Origin: Arcuatula senhousia
Taxonomy: Eukaryota > Mollusca > Bivalvia > Mytilida > Mytilidae
Direction of reading: 5' to 3'
Assembly (NCBI GenBank): GCA_963971305.1
Contig: OZ020306.1
Location: 35,175,512-35,239,511, forward strand
Length of the DNA stretch: 64,000 nucleotides
Positions 12,901 through 20,424 of the stretch are shown piece by piece. Positions within the stretch are counted from its first letter, which is position 1; every line of letters begins with the position of its first letter. A model generated the notes under the pieces. The model did no database searches. It was not told the origin of the DNA and worked only from the letters and a program-made list of their open reading frames with translations. The position numbers and the translations under genes are program-made.

Positions 12901-15900
12901 GCTGAGTGAAGACTCAAATTGAAAATAGCATTTGTAAATAGATTCAAGAAAAGCCACATAACTTCCTGTGAGAAAATGGCCTCACGTATTTCAATATGAG
13001 GCCAAGACAATACATCTGGACTGTCAAACAAAAACATACAGATCAAGAAGATCTTTAAGAGATTCAAGCTTCCGCTCAATTTTAGGCTAAAGCCTACTCC
13101 ATATCATTTTAATTTATATACTGTCTGACTAACTCATTATCTGTCATTTTAAATACATGTTATTTTTTGTATGTCCTCATGTTTATACACATCAATGTGT
13201 GTAAGTATTTCAATAAAATCTAGAAATTTAGTTTCCAAATTTAACTTTCAACATGTTCCATTTCCTGTTTATTTACTTATTCATTTCCACTACAAATCAA
13301 TTACTTTCAACTATGGTAGGTTAAAGATTACTTTTTAACCTTAGTTCTAAAACACTGTTAACATTCAACCTCCAAATGGCACCAAATTTGACATGCAGGG
13401 GTCACCACACTTCAGGATGACAGGGAGAAGTGACTTCTCCCTCTGAGCCAAGTAGGGAGAAGTGACAACAAATAAGGGAGAAGTGAGAGGCGCGCGACAC
13501 TGCCGTAGAAACAAATAAACTTTATGATTTACAATACTTCTTTGTAAAGTGCTTTATATTGCCTACACATGAAATCTCTATAAGTTATATTGGTAAAAAA
13601 AAAATTAATAATGGTTATTCCTTATGGCATAACTACAGATTGCTGATGATATTTATTTTAAAGTCTTATTACAGAGTTAATTTATCTTCATTTTTTTTTA
13701 TCTTATATCTTCATTACATGTAAATAATCCAAGCTAAATTTAAATTTGGAAAAGGTTTATAAACCAAGCTGAAGATCTGAAATTAATCAGAAAGGTGATT
13801 TTCTAAATGAAAAAAATAAATTGCAATAATTATTATGCTCAAATTCTTTGTTGATGTTAATTTTTATTTAATTTTATTATTTTTTTTAACTAATAGTAAA
13901 AGTAAACAAAAGTATGTGTAGAAAGGTTAAGATTTTGGAAATTAATTAATTTTAAGGGGGCATAACTCTTTTCAATATTTTTTTTCTTTTTTAGCAGAAA
14001 TTTAACTTTCAAAATGAATAATAAGGATTAATTACAGTAAATTGATCAATTATTTGTGAACAAATCATTTAAATTGTAAGTTTTTATCAATCCTGGAAGC
14101 CAATTAATGACTGGGAGTTGGATCAAACTAATTAACAAGTTTTGGTGTACAAGCCGACAATCGCCGCCGGGCTTGGGCGATAATTGGTTAATTAACAAGA
14201 GATTAAACTTTTGAATTTGGCAATTAACAGTGACAGTACATCTTGACAGGTTGTTAATTAGCTCTGGGACAGGTAAAATGACCAAATAAACAGCTAGCTT
14301 TATGTATTCTTTTAAAGAAACGGGAAATATCGGCGATTACCGCGATTTTTAGAAGGCGACTTCAACTTCTCCCTGTGACATTACAAAGGCGAAATTTAAC
14401 TTTTCAGGGCGACTTTTTCGCCCACTTCGCCTGGTTTGGTGAGCCTTGGACATGACTTTACATAATTTCCATTTTACTTCTTTTGAAATATTTCTTTAAA
14501 CCTCTATGTTACATCACCACCCACCTCATAAGTCTCTGCACTCCCTCCTGGTGTTTTCTGCATCATGATATTTTCTATCAGAGCCAGATCTTTTTGACTT
14601 TTTTCATGGTCAAAGGGACATAACTCTAATAGAAATTATTGACCAGTACTGAATAAAACTGGTCCAATATTTAACATATTCAACTCACCTCATAAGTCTC
14701 TGCACTCCCTCCTGGTGTTTTCTGCATCATGATATTTTCTATCAGAGTCAGATCTTCTTGACTTTTTTCATGGTCAAAGGGACATAACTCTAACAGAAAT
14801 TCTTCACCAGTACTGAATAAAACTTGTCCAATATTTTAACATATTCAACCCACCTCATAAGTCTCTGCAGACCCCCCTGGTGTTTTCTGCATCATGATAT
14901 TTTCTATCAGGGCAAGGTCTTCTTTAGACATGATCACATTCTGTCCTGTCATTTTGTTGGTTACTGTTCTCCTGAAATGTAAATTTTAAGAAATATATGA
15001 TAAAGAGGGTAGATAACTTTTCTGGTCAAAGGGAAATAACTCTAACAGAAATTCTTGACCGGTGCTGAATTGGTAATGGTATTAACATTTTGTATTAATT
15101 GAAATAAAAAAAATGAAAGTATTAGGCATGCAGGACCTACCAGAGTGTGAGGGATATCTAGCATTCTATGTCTGTGCTCCACATTACATTGGGAAAGAAA
15201 AAGTTGGGACTTATCATGCATAACATAGTACATGTTATTTAAAAAAAATGTTAAGTTTTTTTCTCATACATTCTTTTTTATATGAGGGGTGTGCATTATT
15301 CTAATTAAACTTTATTTATATTTTGTGACAATAAACAATGTTTTATAATGCAGACTTTGTTTGATTGACTATATCTATTAAACAAAAATCAACTCATTTA
15401 TGCTGGAAACAGTAAAAAGTAATGTTTAAACAATTGTTGACAAATTCTGTACTTTAACTTTCCATTTCTTTTAAGAATAATGTCTAAGATAGGACAACCC
15501 ATGAAGTAAAAACTTAAAATCAATCAGTTCACAAATTAAAATTATAAGAGTCTTCAAAATATCATACAAACCAATAGTTAGGATTGTCCATCTTCTGTAG
15601 GAACTCATCTAATTCATCTCCTTTCTTAGGTTTGATGAGTCTCCTGCCCTCCACATCATAACCAATGTGTGGATAGTCTCTGTACCATTCCATGGGAATA
15701 TTCCCTACTGTGTTCCTGATATCCTGAGAATGAAACAAAATTTAATATGATAACACAGAAATCTTTTATTAGAACATTAACAAAAGCTTGATATATGAAA
15801 GAAAGCCTGCTAAGAAAATAAATGTTTTATGAGTTTTGTCAGTTCATGTAGATCATATGCATGTATATACAATGTAGCTTAAACAGTGAAAAAGGTAAAA

Positions 15901-16947
15901 ATGATCAGTTTATTTTTGTAAGATAAAATTTGATGGTATTTTGTTTTCATACAAACATATTGTTACAGTAATTGACCATATTTCAGTAGATGAATTATTT
16001 CAACTTTGCACAAAAGCATCTCTGATGGGTCTTTTCTTGTAGGAAAAATGTTCAACAAATGCAGTATAATTTTATGTCTGGTATTTGTTGTAGATCTGAT
16101 CTAAAAAGATCTAAACATAGACATAAAATATTATAATAAAACATACATGTACATTTTGACAGATGCACTGTACATGTATGTGTATGTTAAATGTATACAG
16201 GCTGTAGAAATAGACAATTACCTCTTCATCAGAGGAGTCATGATAATATTCATCCTCTATCACTTTAGATGTAGTTTTAAAATCATTTTTATTATTATGT
16301 CTATTTTTAGCAGTCACAGTTTGTGTATTTAAGTCCTCTTCATTAACATTTGTTTCTTCATCTTCTTCTTTATCAATATCATTATTTTGATCATTGTCAG
16401 GTTCCTCTTCATTATCATCTGATTCATCATCTTCATCTGCATCACTTTCATCATCATCTTCTACCTTCTCATCCTATGTAATAAAAAGATATCATTTTCT
16501 CACATGACAATATTTTGGGCCAAACATGCAAATCTAATATCAAAATCCTACATTTTCCATCTTTATTGTGTCTAAATGCAAATTCTTATGTTAATGAATC
16601 AATTGTATTCTTCTCTCTAAGACATAATACATGTACATATAAATGGCACCTTAACATTGAAAATACTTATGATCATGACTTCACTTGCAAAATGTGCAAT
16701 TGACAATGAATGTCTATTCCACATTTCATTATAACTGGAACTTGTTAATTATATATCAAATAATTTGTTCACCAGTCTATACAAGTTAACCCTTCATCAA
16801 GTCATCTTAATAGTGTATAACTTCTCTCTGTATATTTTGAACCTACGTCTGAAGTATCTGGCTCCTCTTCTAGCCCTGAGTATACACTTTCATCAGAATC
16901 TGTTGTGTCTTCTGTCTCACTAGCTGATTTATCATTAAACAAATCCA
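791..16947 (-). CDS. BOP1: Ribosome biogenesis protein BOP1, N-terminal half (8 exons, gene continues left)
   Basis: BOP1 belongs to the nucleolar PeBoW complex (PES1-BOP1-WDR12), needed for 28S/5.8S rRNA maturation and 60S subunit assembly; this is established for the family. Exons by decreasing coordinate: 16947-16846, 16473-16222, 15723-15572, 14971-14854, 12714-12613, 12264-12148, 11246-11136, 952-791. All junctions are GT-AG with compatible phases and give about 372 residues. Visible in order: an acidic Ser/Asp/Glu-rich N-terminus ([19 protein letters not shown]), then the BOP1NT domain with near-diagnostic blocks ([56 protein letters not shown]). The WD40 propeller expected next lies beyond coordinate 1. 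The ATG at 16947 directly follows an AG acceptor, so a 5' UTR exon, or a further coding exon with the usual basic N-terminus, should lie upstream; I could not find it. The 10.2 kb intron 952-11136 holds a LINE. Confidence 0.95.
1436..2512 (+). repeat. Modular tandem-core element, family H3
   Basis: About five copies of a ~165 bp unit (start points near 1597, 1778, 1944, 2113, 2279) each carry AAGGGCCATAACTCC and ACCAAGTTTCGTTAAATTC. They are followed by a GGAC microsatellite (2440-2462) and a 3' hairpin (TCGCAACTTTGTTGCG), ending GTGGGGTATAA. ATACCCCACGCG near 1455 is the inverted partner of the 3' end. The left boundary is uncertain. It lies in the BOP1 intron. Confidence 0.65.
2519..2620 (+). 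repeat. Left arm of an inverted pair flanking the LINE
   Basis: Its reverse complement aligns imperfectly over about 100 bp with 10865-10970. The shared pieces are GGAACTT, TGAAGGAAC, and a near-identical block around TTATTTCTGCAGTAA (one arm reads GGATTATTTC, the other GGGTTATTTC). Confidence 0.5.
2682..2714 (-). terminator. LINE polyadenylation signal and microsatellite tail
   Basis: On the minus strand AATAAA (2714-2709) is followed by about eight ATT units, marking the LINE 3' end. Confidence 0.65.
2789..4457 (+). repeat. Modular element H1, copy A, inserted in the LINE 3' UTR
   Basis: It starts CAAGAGGCTCCCAGGAGCC and ends CCAGGTGAGCT before AAAA. Subterminal inverted repeats GCTCACCTGG/CCAGGTGAGC enclose eight to nine units of ~158 bp (TTTGTAGAGCTAAATG near 2844, 3001, 3159, 3316, 3474, 3632, 3790, 3955, 4122). 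A unique segment, a GACGACGA microsatellite (about 4375-4412) and the 3' hairpin GGACCTTCGGTCC follow. The sequences on either side read as continuous LINE 3' UTR, so this is a later insertion. It has no coding capacity. Confidence 0.8.
4514..8041 (-). CDS. LINE ORF2: APE endonuclease and reverse transcriptase
   Basis: This 1175-residue polyprotein nicks target DNA and copies the element RNA by target-primed reverse transcription (family knowledge). The APE-type endonuclease occupies about residues 8-270, with [12 protein letters not shown] (43-46), GDFN (152-155), VVDYVLAS (238-244) and SDCH (264-267). A Lys-rich linker follows. The reverse transcriptase spans about 515-850: ENYRGIAI (578-585), motif [12 protein letters not shown] (649-659), [10 protein letters not shown] (708-717) and catalytic YADD (750-753). 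Near residues 1095-1115 a Cys-x2-Cys...His...Cys finger ([19 protein letters not shown]) occurs, common at the C-terminus of LINE ORF2 proteins. It is uninterrupted from the first Met to the stop and lies downstream of ORF1 in the same orientation. Confidence 0.95.
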   Translation of the reverse strand: MKMRCSLNISTWNVGGLISESYDKTKDSSFIAEFKNDDIVLLTETHVGHDSNINFDSFSYHSFCRRKSKNNRYFGGLGILIRNNIRKGVKILNHGNSEYQWLKLCKKFFNFEKDIFLCLIYFAPRQNIDIIEEVEKDVTDKYGLLGDIILLGDFNARTGVEKDFIVNDDISHVPIYSEYYTIDNVVHKRTSCDNVIDSRGKDLLELCISNKIRILNGRIFGNTTGKYTCYKPNGCSVVDYVLASECLLSNILYMSVSDFKANFSDCHCKLSFKILASFEYNKNTDNDMQDFPSRYIWNSESIQKFQESLNHPVIQNDIKSFLNTEINPDETSITQAANKIQNILDNVCKLSLRKKSKKKLKNKTANKEWFDSDLEKMKKMVDDKAKLMNKYPKDPLVRGSFFKLNKKYAKLRKTKKREFKTQIMQRLETMNSNNPKEYWTLVNHLRNNSKETPENNIEGKEWFEYFSNLASVKPNFDTKLTEIEEKIKSLQNKEIINSLLDRKISNQELDKALKKLKNGKSSGLDSISNEMLITSKLVLQGSILKLFNAVFKSGLYPDLWSCSYIRPISKSGDKLKPENYRGIAINNSLGKLFNIVLNNRFNEYIEENNLIHETQIGFCKKASTADHIFVLRCIIEKYLKVGSKKLFACFVDFRKAFDTVIHSGIFYKLLLNKINSKFYNIIKSMYSKGMLCVKIGDKITNFFSSKVGVRQGDVLSPNLFKFFLNDLPFELERNTNSILIDNKKIPCLLYADDLVLLSDTKDGLQSKLDLLNEYCKEWCLEINFTKSKVIIFNNNGKVIKDSFRIGDNFIECVKEYKYLGLIIENTGKFNEARKQLYKKGMKACFKMYSDLKSATSNVKLYLHLFDHCIKPILLYGCENWGVVNVTEKRKSLSLYDIFKDWEAEKLNIKFCKYVLGVSKQCTNIGVLSELGKYPLYVDIIKHFLLYWYKLEHNPSELLQSAYNEYKNNLKTGSSWYSTLLLYCNKLNLDLNVCREMSKNKFKLSLLKCLRNNFLCSWNNIRNSTINDSGKLDTYFGFKSIFSFEEYLNISNFDKRKIITRFRLSNHKLRIELGRHERRLNINSGKLEKLARTDRICLYCNTGNIEDEIHFLLTCPLYSSLRSDFLNTLQNKFPSLISLNSISLFCWIMTNEDYDFNYKLAEFLQILYEKRDNINK
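8203..9475. mobile_element. TIR element inserted between LINE ORF1 and ORF2
   Basis: The left end AGGCCATGTAAAATTAATTC (about 8205) is the inverted complement of the right end GAATTAATTTTATATGGCCT (about 9455-9474). The match extends inward through TCTCTGGTTCTCAGA for about 33 bp with one mismatch. No ORF of note lies inside; GGTAGGTAGG and GGGTCGGCGG motifs occur near the ends. Removing it leaves the two LINE ORFs about 230 bp apart. No clear target duplication was identified, so the superfamily is unassigned. Confidence 0.75.
9545..10858 (-). CDS. LINE ORF1: coiled coil, SGNH-like domain, RG-rich tail
   Basis: The product has 437 residues. Residues ~52-210 are heptad-like and charge-rich, predicting a coiled coil for oligomerisation. 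Residues ~231-398 resemble an SGNH/GDSL-type hydrolase fold: block I-like TIIGSSNI (235-241), a central AIHSLTND (281-288) in the GxND position, and a C-terminal DGYHLS (375-380) matching the DxxH block. Residues 403-437 are Arg/Gly/Asn-rich ([17 protein letters not shown]), a likely RNA-binding tail. Esterase-like ORF1 proteins are known from CR1-group LINEs. Here the usual GDS is GSS, so enzymatic activity is uncertain. ORF1 lies upstream of ORF2, in the first position of the LINE. Confidence 0.82.
   Translation of the reverse strand: MLSTFVAPTDTQPAIMDSNNNVRDQNMNHMSCQTDPYIESSVVNFEQLPNQNMIANLEIKFTEALEKICTQQANMLCSKLSEMQDTYIKNVHSYETKFDNMMDKFNIITNRYTQVEKENTELKSKLGNQNHINTLEKELIKSEIDAKSNLMKQQQDVQSQKLQKLETTINKMETVKNEHLNRIEELEHNLSNANLLIESKDKEILSLKLHNSRDDSTDFSVVEPRRQAYKPHVTIIGSSNIKEIQPERLSSHYTANKITAYTLDEAEIEIRQLRNTPTVLAIHSLTNDLKTIEPSVCVQKLQKIVNVSHELHKNTHIIISLPTPRIDSTNFNTNGQMINILAKDKFREDSMVTLCDNSNMAYKGEAMKRYIDEKDGYHLSRSGIAMLASNIRDTIDTVLNLPKRRKQFNNSGRSNQYRGQGNSTRGRGYDRGRGTRK
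10865..10970 (-). repeat. Right arm of the inverted pair flanking the LINE
   Basis: This is the partner of 2519-2620 in inverse orientation. It lies just upstream of ORF1, so it may overlap the LINE 5' UTR. It could be the TIR of a larger element or two unrelated copies of a short repeat. Confidence 0.45.
11136..11246 (-). CDS. BOP1: BOP1 exon, [15 protein letters not shown] block
   Basis: The exon has 111 nt in phase 0 (37 residues), ending FTKEE. This is one of the most conserved BOP1 segments. Confidence 0.95.
11280..11470 (-). repeat. Interspersed repeat with GTACCAAGTCAGGA motif, copy 1
   Basis: Its reverse complement matches 44250-44440 closely, including AACCTGGTTTAACCCACC, TGCCTGTACCAAGTCAGGA and CGATCCACCAGTTCTC. 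It lies in the BOP1 intron next to the 11136-11246 exon. The class is unknown; a related motif occurs in repeat family T at 20815, 31815 and 43050. Confidence 0.6.
11471..12147. other. BOP1 intron, no recognised feature
   Basis: AT-rich intronic sequence between the 11136-11246 and 12148-12264 exons. No exon, RNA gene or clear repeat was seen. Confidence 0.5.
12148..12264 (-). CDS. BOP1: BOP1 exon, MVHAIKMGW block
   Basis: The exon has 117 nt in phase 0 and encodes [15 protein letters not shown] followed by a Lys/Glu-rich stretch and [10 protein letters not shown]. Confidence 0.93.
12552..12603 (-). pseudogene. Partial copy of the 3' end of BOP1 exon 12613-12714
   Basis: About 50 bp in the intron repeat the exon end, from GACCAGAGGACAA through AAAATTAAAG and a GTAAAA donor-like site, with a 6 bp deletion. 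There is no matching acceptor. The spacing of about 60 bp points to a local tandem duplication of exon end plus donor. Confidence 0.7.
12613..12714 (-). CDS. BOP1: BOP1 exon, MIHPVTNRP block
   Basis: The exon has 102 nt in phase 0 and encodes [19 protein letters not shown] through KWEKLK. The donor is GTAAGA. A shortened copy of its 3' end follows in the intron. Confidence 0.94.
13396..14448. mobile_element. Non-autonomous TIR element, hAT-like ends
   Basis: The left end CAGGGGTCACCACAC and right end (reverse complement) CAAGGCTCACCAAAC form imperfect terminal repeats. GACATG directly flanks both sides (13390-13395 and 14449-14454). GGGAGAAGTG repeats near the left end recur inverted near the right end. 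CAGGG-type ends suggest hAT, although hAT normally gives 8 bp duplications. It lies in the BOP1 intron and has no ORF. Confidence 0.55.
14525..14598 (-). pseudogene. Partial BOP1 exon copy 1
   Basis: This 74 bp segment repeats the last part of exon 14971-14854 ([23 protein letters not shown], frame open) with donor GTGGGT. It lacks the exon 5' part and its acceptor. It is one of three tandem units of about 165 bp that also include intron sequence (GGTCAAAGGGACATAACTC). Confidence 0.75.
14689..14763 (-). pseudogene. Partial BOP1 exon copy 2 with a strong donor
   Basis: This is a second copy of the exon 3' part with an open frame. Its donor GTGAGT is closer to consensus than the GTGGGT of the presumed real exon. 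It could be spliced if an upstream AG is used, but no good acceptor is evident. Confidence 0.75.
14854..14971 (-). CDS. BOP1: BOP1 exon with downstream partial copies
   Basis: The exon has 118 nt and encodes [20 protein letters not shown] through GGSAETYE, with donor GTGGGT. Its last ~75 bp recur twice in the following intron (see separate entries). Confidence 0.92.
14990..15571. other. BOP1 intron
   Basis: AT-rich intron. At 15017-15066 it holds a single copy of the GGTCAAAGGGA...CTCTAACAGAAATTC segment that recurs inside the downstream tandem exon units. Nothing else is recognised. Confidence 0.5.
15572..15723 (-). CDS. BOP1: BOP1 exon, start of BOP1NT domain
   Basis: The exon has 152 nt and encodes [14 protein letters not shown] through KMDNPNYW. 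It ends in phase 2, with the Trp codon split across the donor GTTTGT. Confidence 0.93.
15724..16221. other. BOP1 intron, no recognised feature
   Basis: AT-rich intron between two well-supported BOP1 exons; nothing recognisable in it. Confidence 0.5.
16222..16473 (-). CDS. BOP1: BOP1 exon, acidic stretch
   Basis: The exon has 252 nt (84 codons) in phase 0. It is dominated by Asp/Glu runs and ends YYHDSSDEE, which joins to DIRNTVGN of the next exon to restore the conserved [14 protein letters not shown] block. Confidence 0.9.
16846..16947 (-). CDS. BOP1: BOP1 exon, acidic N-terminus
   Basis: This exon gives 34 residues from MDLFNDKS to EEEPDTSD in phase 0. Acceptor AG is followed directly by ATG, and the donor is GTAGGT. 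It resembles the SDSEESVFSGLE region of vertebrate BOP1. Confidence 0.85.
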
Positions 16948-17194
16948 TCTAAAACAAAGTCAAAAGTCACACATTGTCATTGGCTATAACACATGAATTT
17001 ATAGTCCAAATAATTATGCCGTCTTGGAAGGCTATTTTATTTTTTTTCTGGTACGCCTTCTCTGGGGATCTAAAAAATGTCCAAATGACAAAAAAAACCC
17101 AGAAAGACGTCATGATTATCTGGACTAATGAATTTAAATCTACATTTTGTAACTTTAGTTTGTTTTTGACTTTGTTAAACACCTTTGTGTAATT

Positions 17195-17640
17195 AGATTT
17201 GTTAGTTATAATAGCGAGCATAGCTCGCAAGCGGGCACGAAGTGCCCGCTCGAGCGGAGAGCTCTACGGTATTTGTTTTCGCGAGAAATTTGCTAATGCT
17301 GAATTAGATTTTTTATGGTCCGGAAAGGGTTATTATTTTTACAGGTCCGGAGTGAATGTTAAAATAATTTATAAGAAAAGAAATAATGCTTAAAAAAATA
17401 ATAAATTGCGCTTTTTACAAGAAAATAATATTCTTAAAATAATAAATATACATAAGCTGCTCGTTTCGTCTTGGTTATATGCACGTACGAAACTAACGTG
17501 TCTCGAAGCTTAATCGCCCCATACCATCTCGCCCCAAAATAAGCAAATGGAAATATTGAAAATTAAATGATATACAAAAGAAAAGATAACAAATAAAACA
17601 GAACAAAACGTAGTCTCTTTTAGCTATGCTCGCATTTAGG
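17195..17640 (-). repeat. Short element with 3' hairpin and subterminal inverted repeats
   Basis: AGCGAGCATAGCT (about 17212) is inverted as AGCTATGCTCGC (17621-17632). A strong hairpin GCGGGCACGAAGTGCCCGC (17231-17249) lies next to the left end. The layout matches the H1/H2 design in minus orientation. It lies upstream of BOP1. Confidence 0.5.
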
Positions 17641-17669
17641 CAATGCCTACTCCATATTAATTCAGGTTG

Positions 17670-18583
17670 AACGATGATCTCATTTGTTGTTAATTAAAAA
17701 ATTAAAAAATTCACTAAGTGTTACAAGATCACAACACCCAATAGACTCTAACTACATTCTTAAAGGGCACACATTAGAAAAAGTAAAAACGGCAAAGTAC
17801 CTGGGGGTAACACTAACACACGACATGTCATGGGACACACACATAAATAACGTCACTGCAAAAGCAAACAAGATTCTTGGCTTTTTAAGGAGAAATCTCC
17901 AGATACAAAACGAAAACACCAAAAGTCTGGCTTACAAATCCATGGTAAGATCAAATGTAGAATACTGCTCCACTGTATGGTCACCAAACACAGAAAAACT
18001 TAAAACCAAACTAGAACAGGTACAAAGAAGGGCGGCCAGATATGTCACAAATCGTTACCATAATACTAGCAGTGTTTCAGCCATGATTAATCATCTCGAA
18101 TGGCCTACACTTGAAAACAGACGAAACATCAGCCGAGTTACCATGCTTTATAAGATAAACAACAACTTAGTAGCAATTGACCCAAAACTTTACCTTGCAC
18201 CACAGACACATTTTCAGACAAGACTCACACACTCGTTACAGTTTCAATTATTCTCCACTAGAACAAACTATTACAAATACAGTTTTTTTCCACACACTGT
18301 TGTACTTTGGAACTCACTCCCATACTCAGTTGTAAGTGTCGGATCCTTGGACCAGTTCAAATCACAGGTCCAAGGACTTCAATTCTAAGCACCTCCCTGG
18401 ATCTGTAAATAGTGTATATATGTTCAAAGTTTATTTATTATTTATTCATTTTTCATTAGTAGTTTTTCTTTTGTTTGTAACTTATTTATTCATAATTATT
18501 CCTTCTGTTCACGCTGCGTCGGCATAATAGTCATCAGTGTTTTGATGGATTGCCGTAGAGATGTAGATGTAGATGTAGATGTA
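17670..18583 (+). mobile_element. 5'-truncated LINE copy with GATGTA tail
   Basis: It consists of the truncated RT ORF, a ~170 bp 3' UTR and a 3' tail of about four GATGTA units (18559-18583). It is inserted in the interval between BOP1 and IMPA1, opposite to BOP1. Confidence 0.75.
17684..18388 (+). pseudogene. C-terminal part of a LINE reverse transcriptase (5'-truncated)
   Basis: This 234-residue ORF matches the region after the RT catalytic core in LINE ORF2 proteins: KTAKYLGVTLTHDMSW, KANKILGFLRRNL, YCSTVWSP, LEQVQRRAARYV, PHTVVLWNSLP. The endonuclease and YADD region are absent, so it is a dead-on-arrival 5'-truncated copy. It differs from the LINE in the BOP1 intron in sequence and tail type. 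The nearest homologues are probably CR1/Jockey-type elements. Confidence 0.85.
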
Positions 18584-19164
18584 AAAAATCATGTAAAAAA
18601 GTTACCACAGCAAAATCTTCAAATGTTTACCTTTTTTAAACCGGAAACATGCTTTATGCTAAAGCAAACGATAACATTATGATCATTATGCTATATCGTT
18701 AAAGATTTTCAAGTAATTACTTGTCATTTTTATTTTATAAAACTAGTTAGATTTATTTTGGTATAGAATTTACCATCTTGAACGGTACAAAATGATTTGA
18801 ATTAATGTCAACATTATCTTTTATTTTTACATATTTATCAAAGGGAGATAATTACCAACAAGTGTCAGAAGAGATTCACACCTTGTTAGTAAAAAGTAGT
18901 ATCTTATGAACTTAGAATGCAGCAACCAATTTTATTGTATTTTTTACTTGTTTTATAAATGACACGATAAAACATAGAGTAAATAGCTTGGGTTTTTACA
19001 CGAGAAAATAAATATACATTTGTATCCACTGAAACTCAAAGTCAAAAATCAAATGATGCATTATGATTTTGCATGATGAAATGCTCAAATCACACTGTCA
19101 ACTCAAACAAAAAATAATAAAAAAGGTAATTCAGACAGGAATTCACATCTCATTATCATCTATT

Positions 19165-20050
19165 TTTCGAAAGGCACAGGATACGGTTACGGCAAATTTT
19201 GGCAAAACCGTAACAATAAGAAACTCTTATTGTTACCGCAAAGACGAAAATCGGGAACAGATGACGGGACGGAGACCGAATCATTTACGACCGTAACAAT
19301 AAGAATTTTCTTATTATTACGGCAAATAGATAAAGGTCCATATACTGACGATATGAAATAATGAGTTGCATTTTTTTTATTAAGTTATGCAATCCAAGCG
19401 GGCAACAAATTCTAAAAATCTAAATTTAACTCAACTTATTACACATGCGACACAACCAATAAGTGGTTTTCGTGTTTTGTTTTAATTCTGTGCATTTCTG
19501 TTGAAACCATTTAAGGCATCCATCACAGACGATGGTAACGATTTATAACAAGTTGTACGTCTACTTCTTTCGTGAGTTTCAAAGATAGGTTTATGATTTA
19601 AATTTTTCCCCAAAACAAAAATTTTGATCCGGTCCGTCCATTGTTTACAATTTAAGTGTTAGATAATCCCTAAGAACACAGTAGTGTATACCATGTATAC
19701 AGAAGAGATCGAGTTCTCTTTACTACGGCAAAATATTTTATTCAACAAAGAGAATGTTTTCCAATACCAACTACAGATGAGATGGATTTATTCTTTTTTG
19801 TTACTAAATTAAATTATTATTAATAATAGCAAAAGAAGTTAACTATAAAATATCTTATCTTTGGTAAATCTCTTATGCCAATCATATCGTCCATGCCGTA
19901 ATAATAAGAAAATTCTTATTGTTACGGTCATAAATGATTCAGTGCCCGTCCCATCATCCGTTCCCGATTTTTGTCTTTGCCGTAACAATAAGAATTTCTT
20001 ATTGTTACGGTTTTGCCGTAATCGTATCCTGTGCCTTTTCGAAAATCTTA
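19165..20050. mobile_element. Foldback element with nested palindromic arms
   Basis: The left arm (19170-19325) and right arm (19889-20046) are inverted complements over about 155 bp, bracketing ~560 bp. Each arm carries two smaller palindromes, such as CCGTAACAATAAGAA paired with TTCTTATTGTTACGG (19208-19238, 19291-19323, 19894-19927, 19979-20010). The arms also share AAAGGCACAGGATACG and GGGAACAGATGACGGGAC-like pieces. No ORF is convincing. It lies between the divergent BOP1 and IMPA1 genes. Confidence 0.75.
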
Positions 20051-20355
20051 ATAAGTGAAGGAGTGATTTTTCTTCCATCATATTCTGTGTCTCGTGCAAC
20101 ATGGCAGACTTTCTACATTAATGAGCTCACTATGTTCGCATATAAGATTTATTTTATGTCTGTGACTTTTTATGTTAGTTATGAATGTTATAAATAAATC
20201 TTATATATCCTCTCCAGTCTTTTAATCTAGTGCTGAGAGTGGTTGCAGGTATCAAAAGAAAAATAAACAATCTGATAAATGAAAAAAATATATGTGCTTG
20301 TATATTTTGGGCTTGTGTCCCATGTTAAATGCTTGTTTTACTTACTGCAGGAAAA

Positions 20356-20424
20356 ATGTCTTCAGCTGATGAGCTTCAAGATTACCTCAAAACAGCTATT
20401 TCTATAGCTAAACAAGCTGGTGTG
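20356..20424 (+). CDS. IMPA1: IMPA1 coding exon 1
   Basis: The exon gives 23 residues, [13 protein letters not shown]...AKQAGV. Acceptor CTGCAG lies at 20345-20350 and donor GTATGT at 20425. Confidence 0.85.

Noticed and set aside
16967..17230. 87-codon minus-strand ORF as the missing first BOP1 exon
   Set aside because: It has no acidic or basic nucleolar-type sequence, no suitable donor before 16947, and overlaps a repeat with a hairpin.
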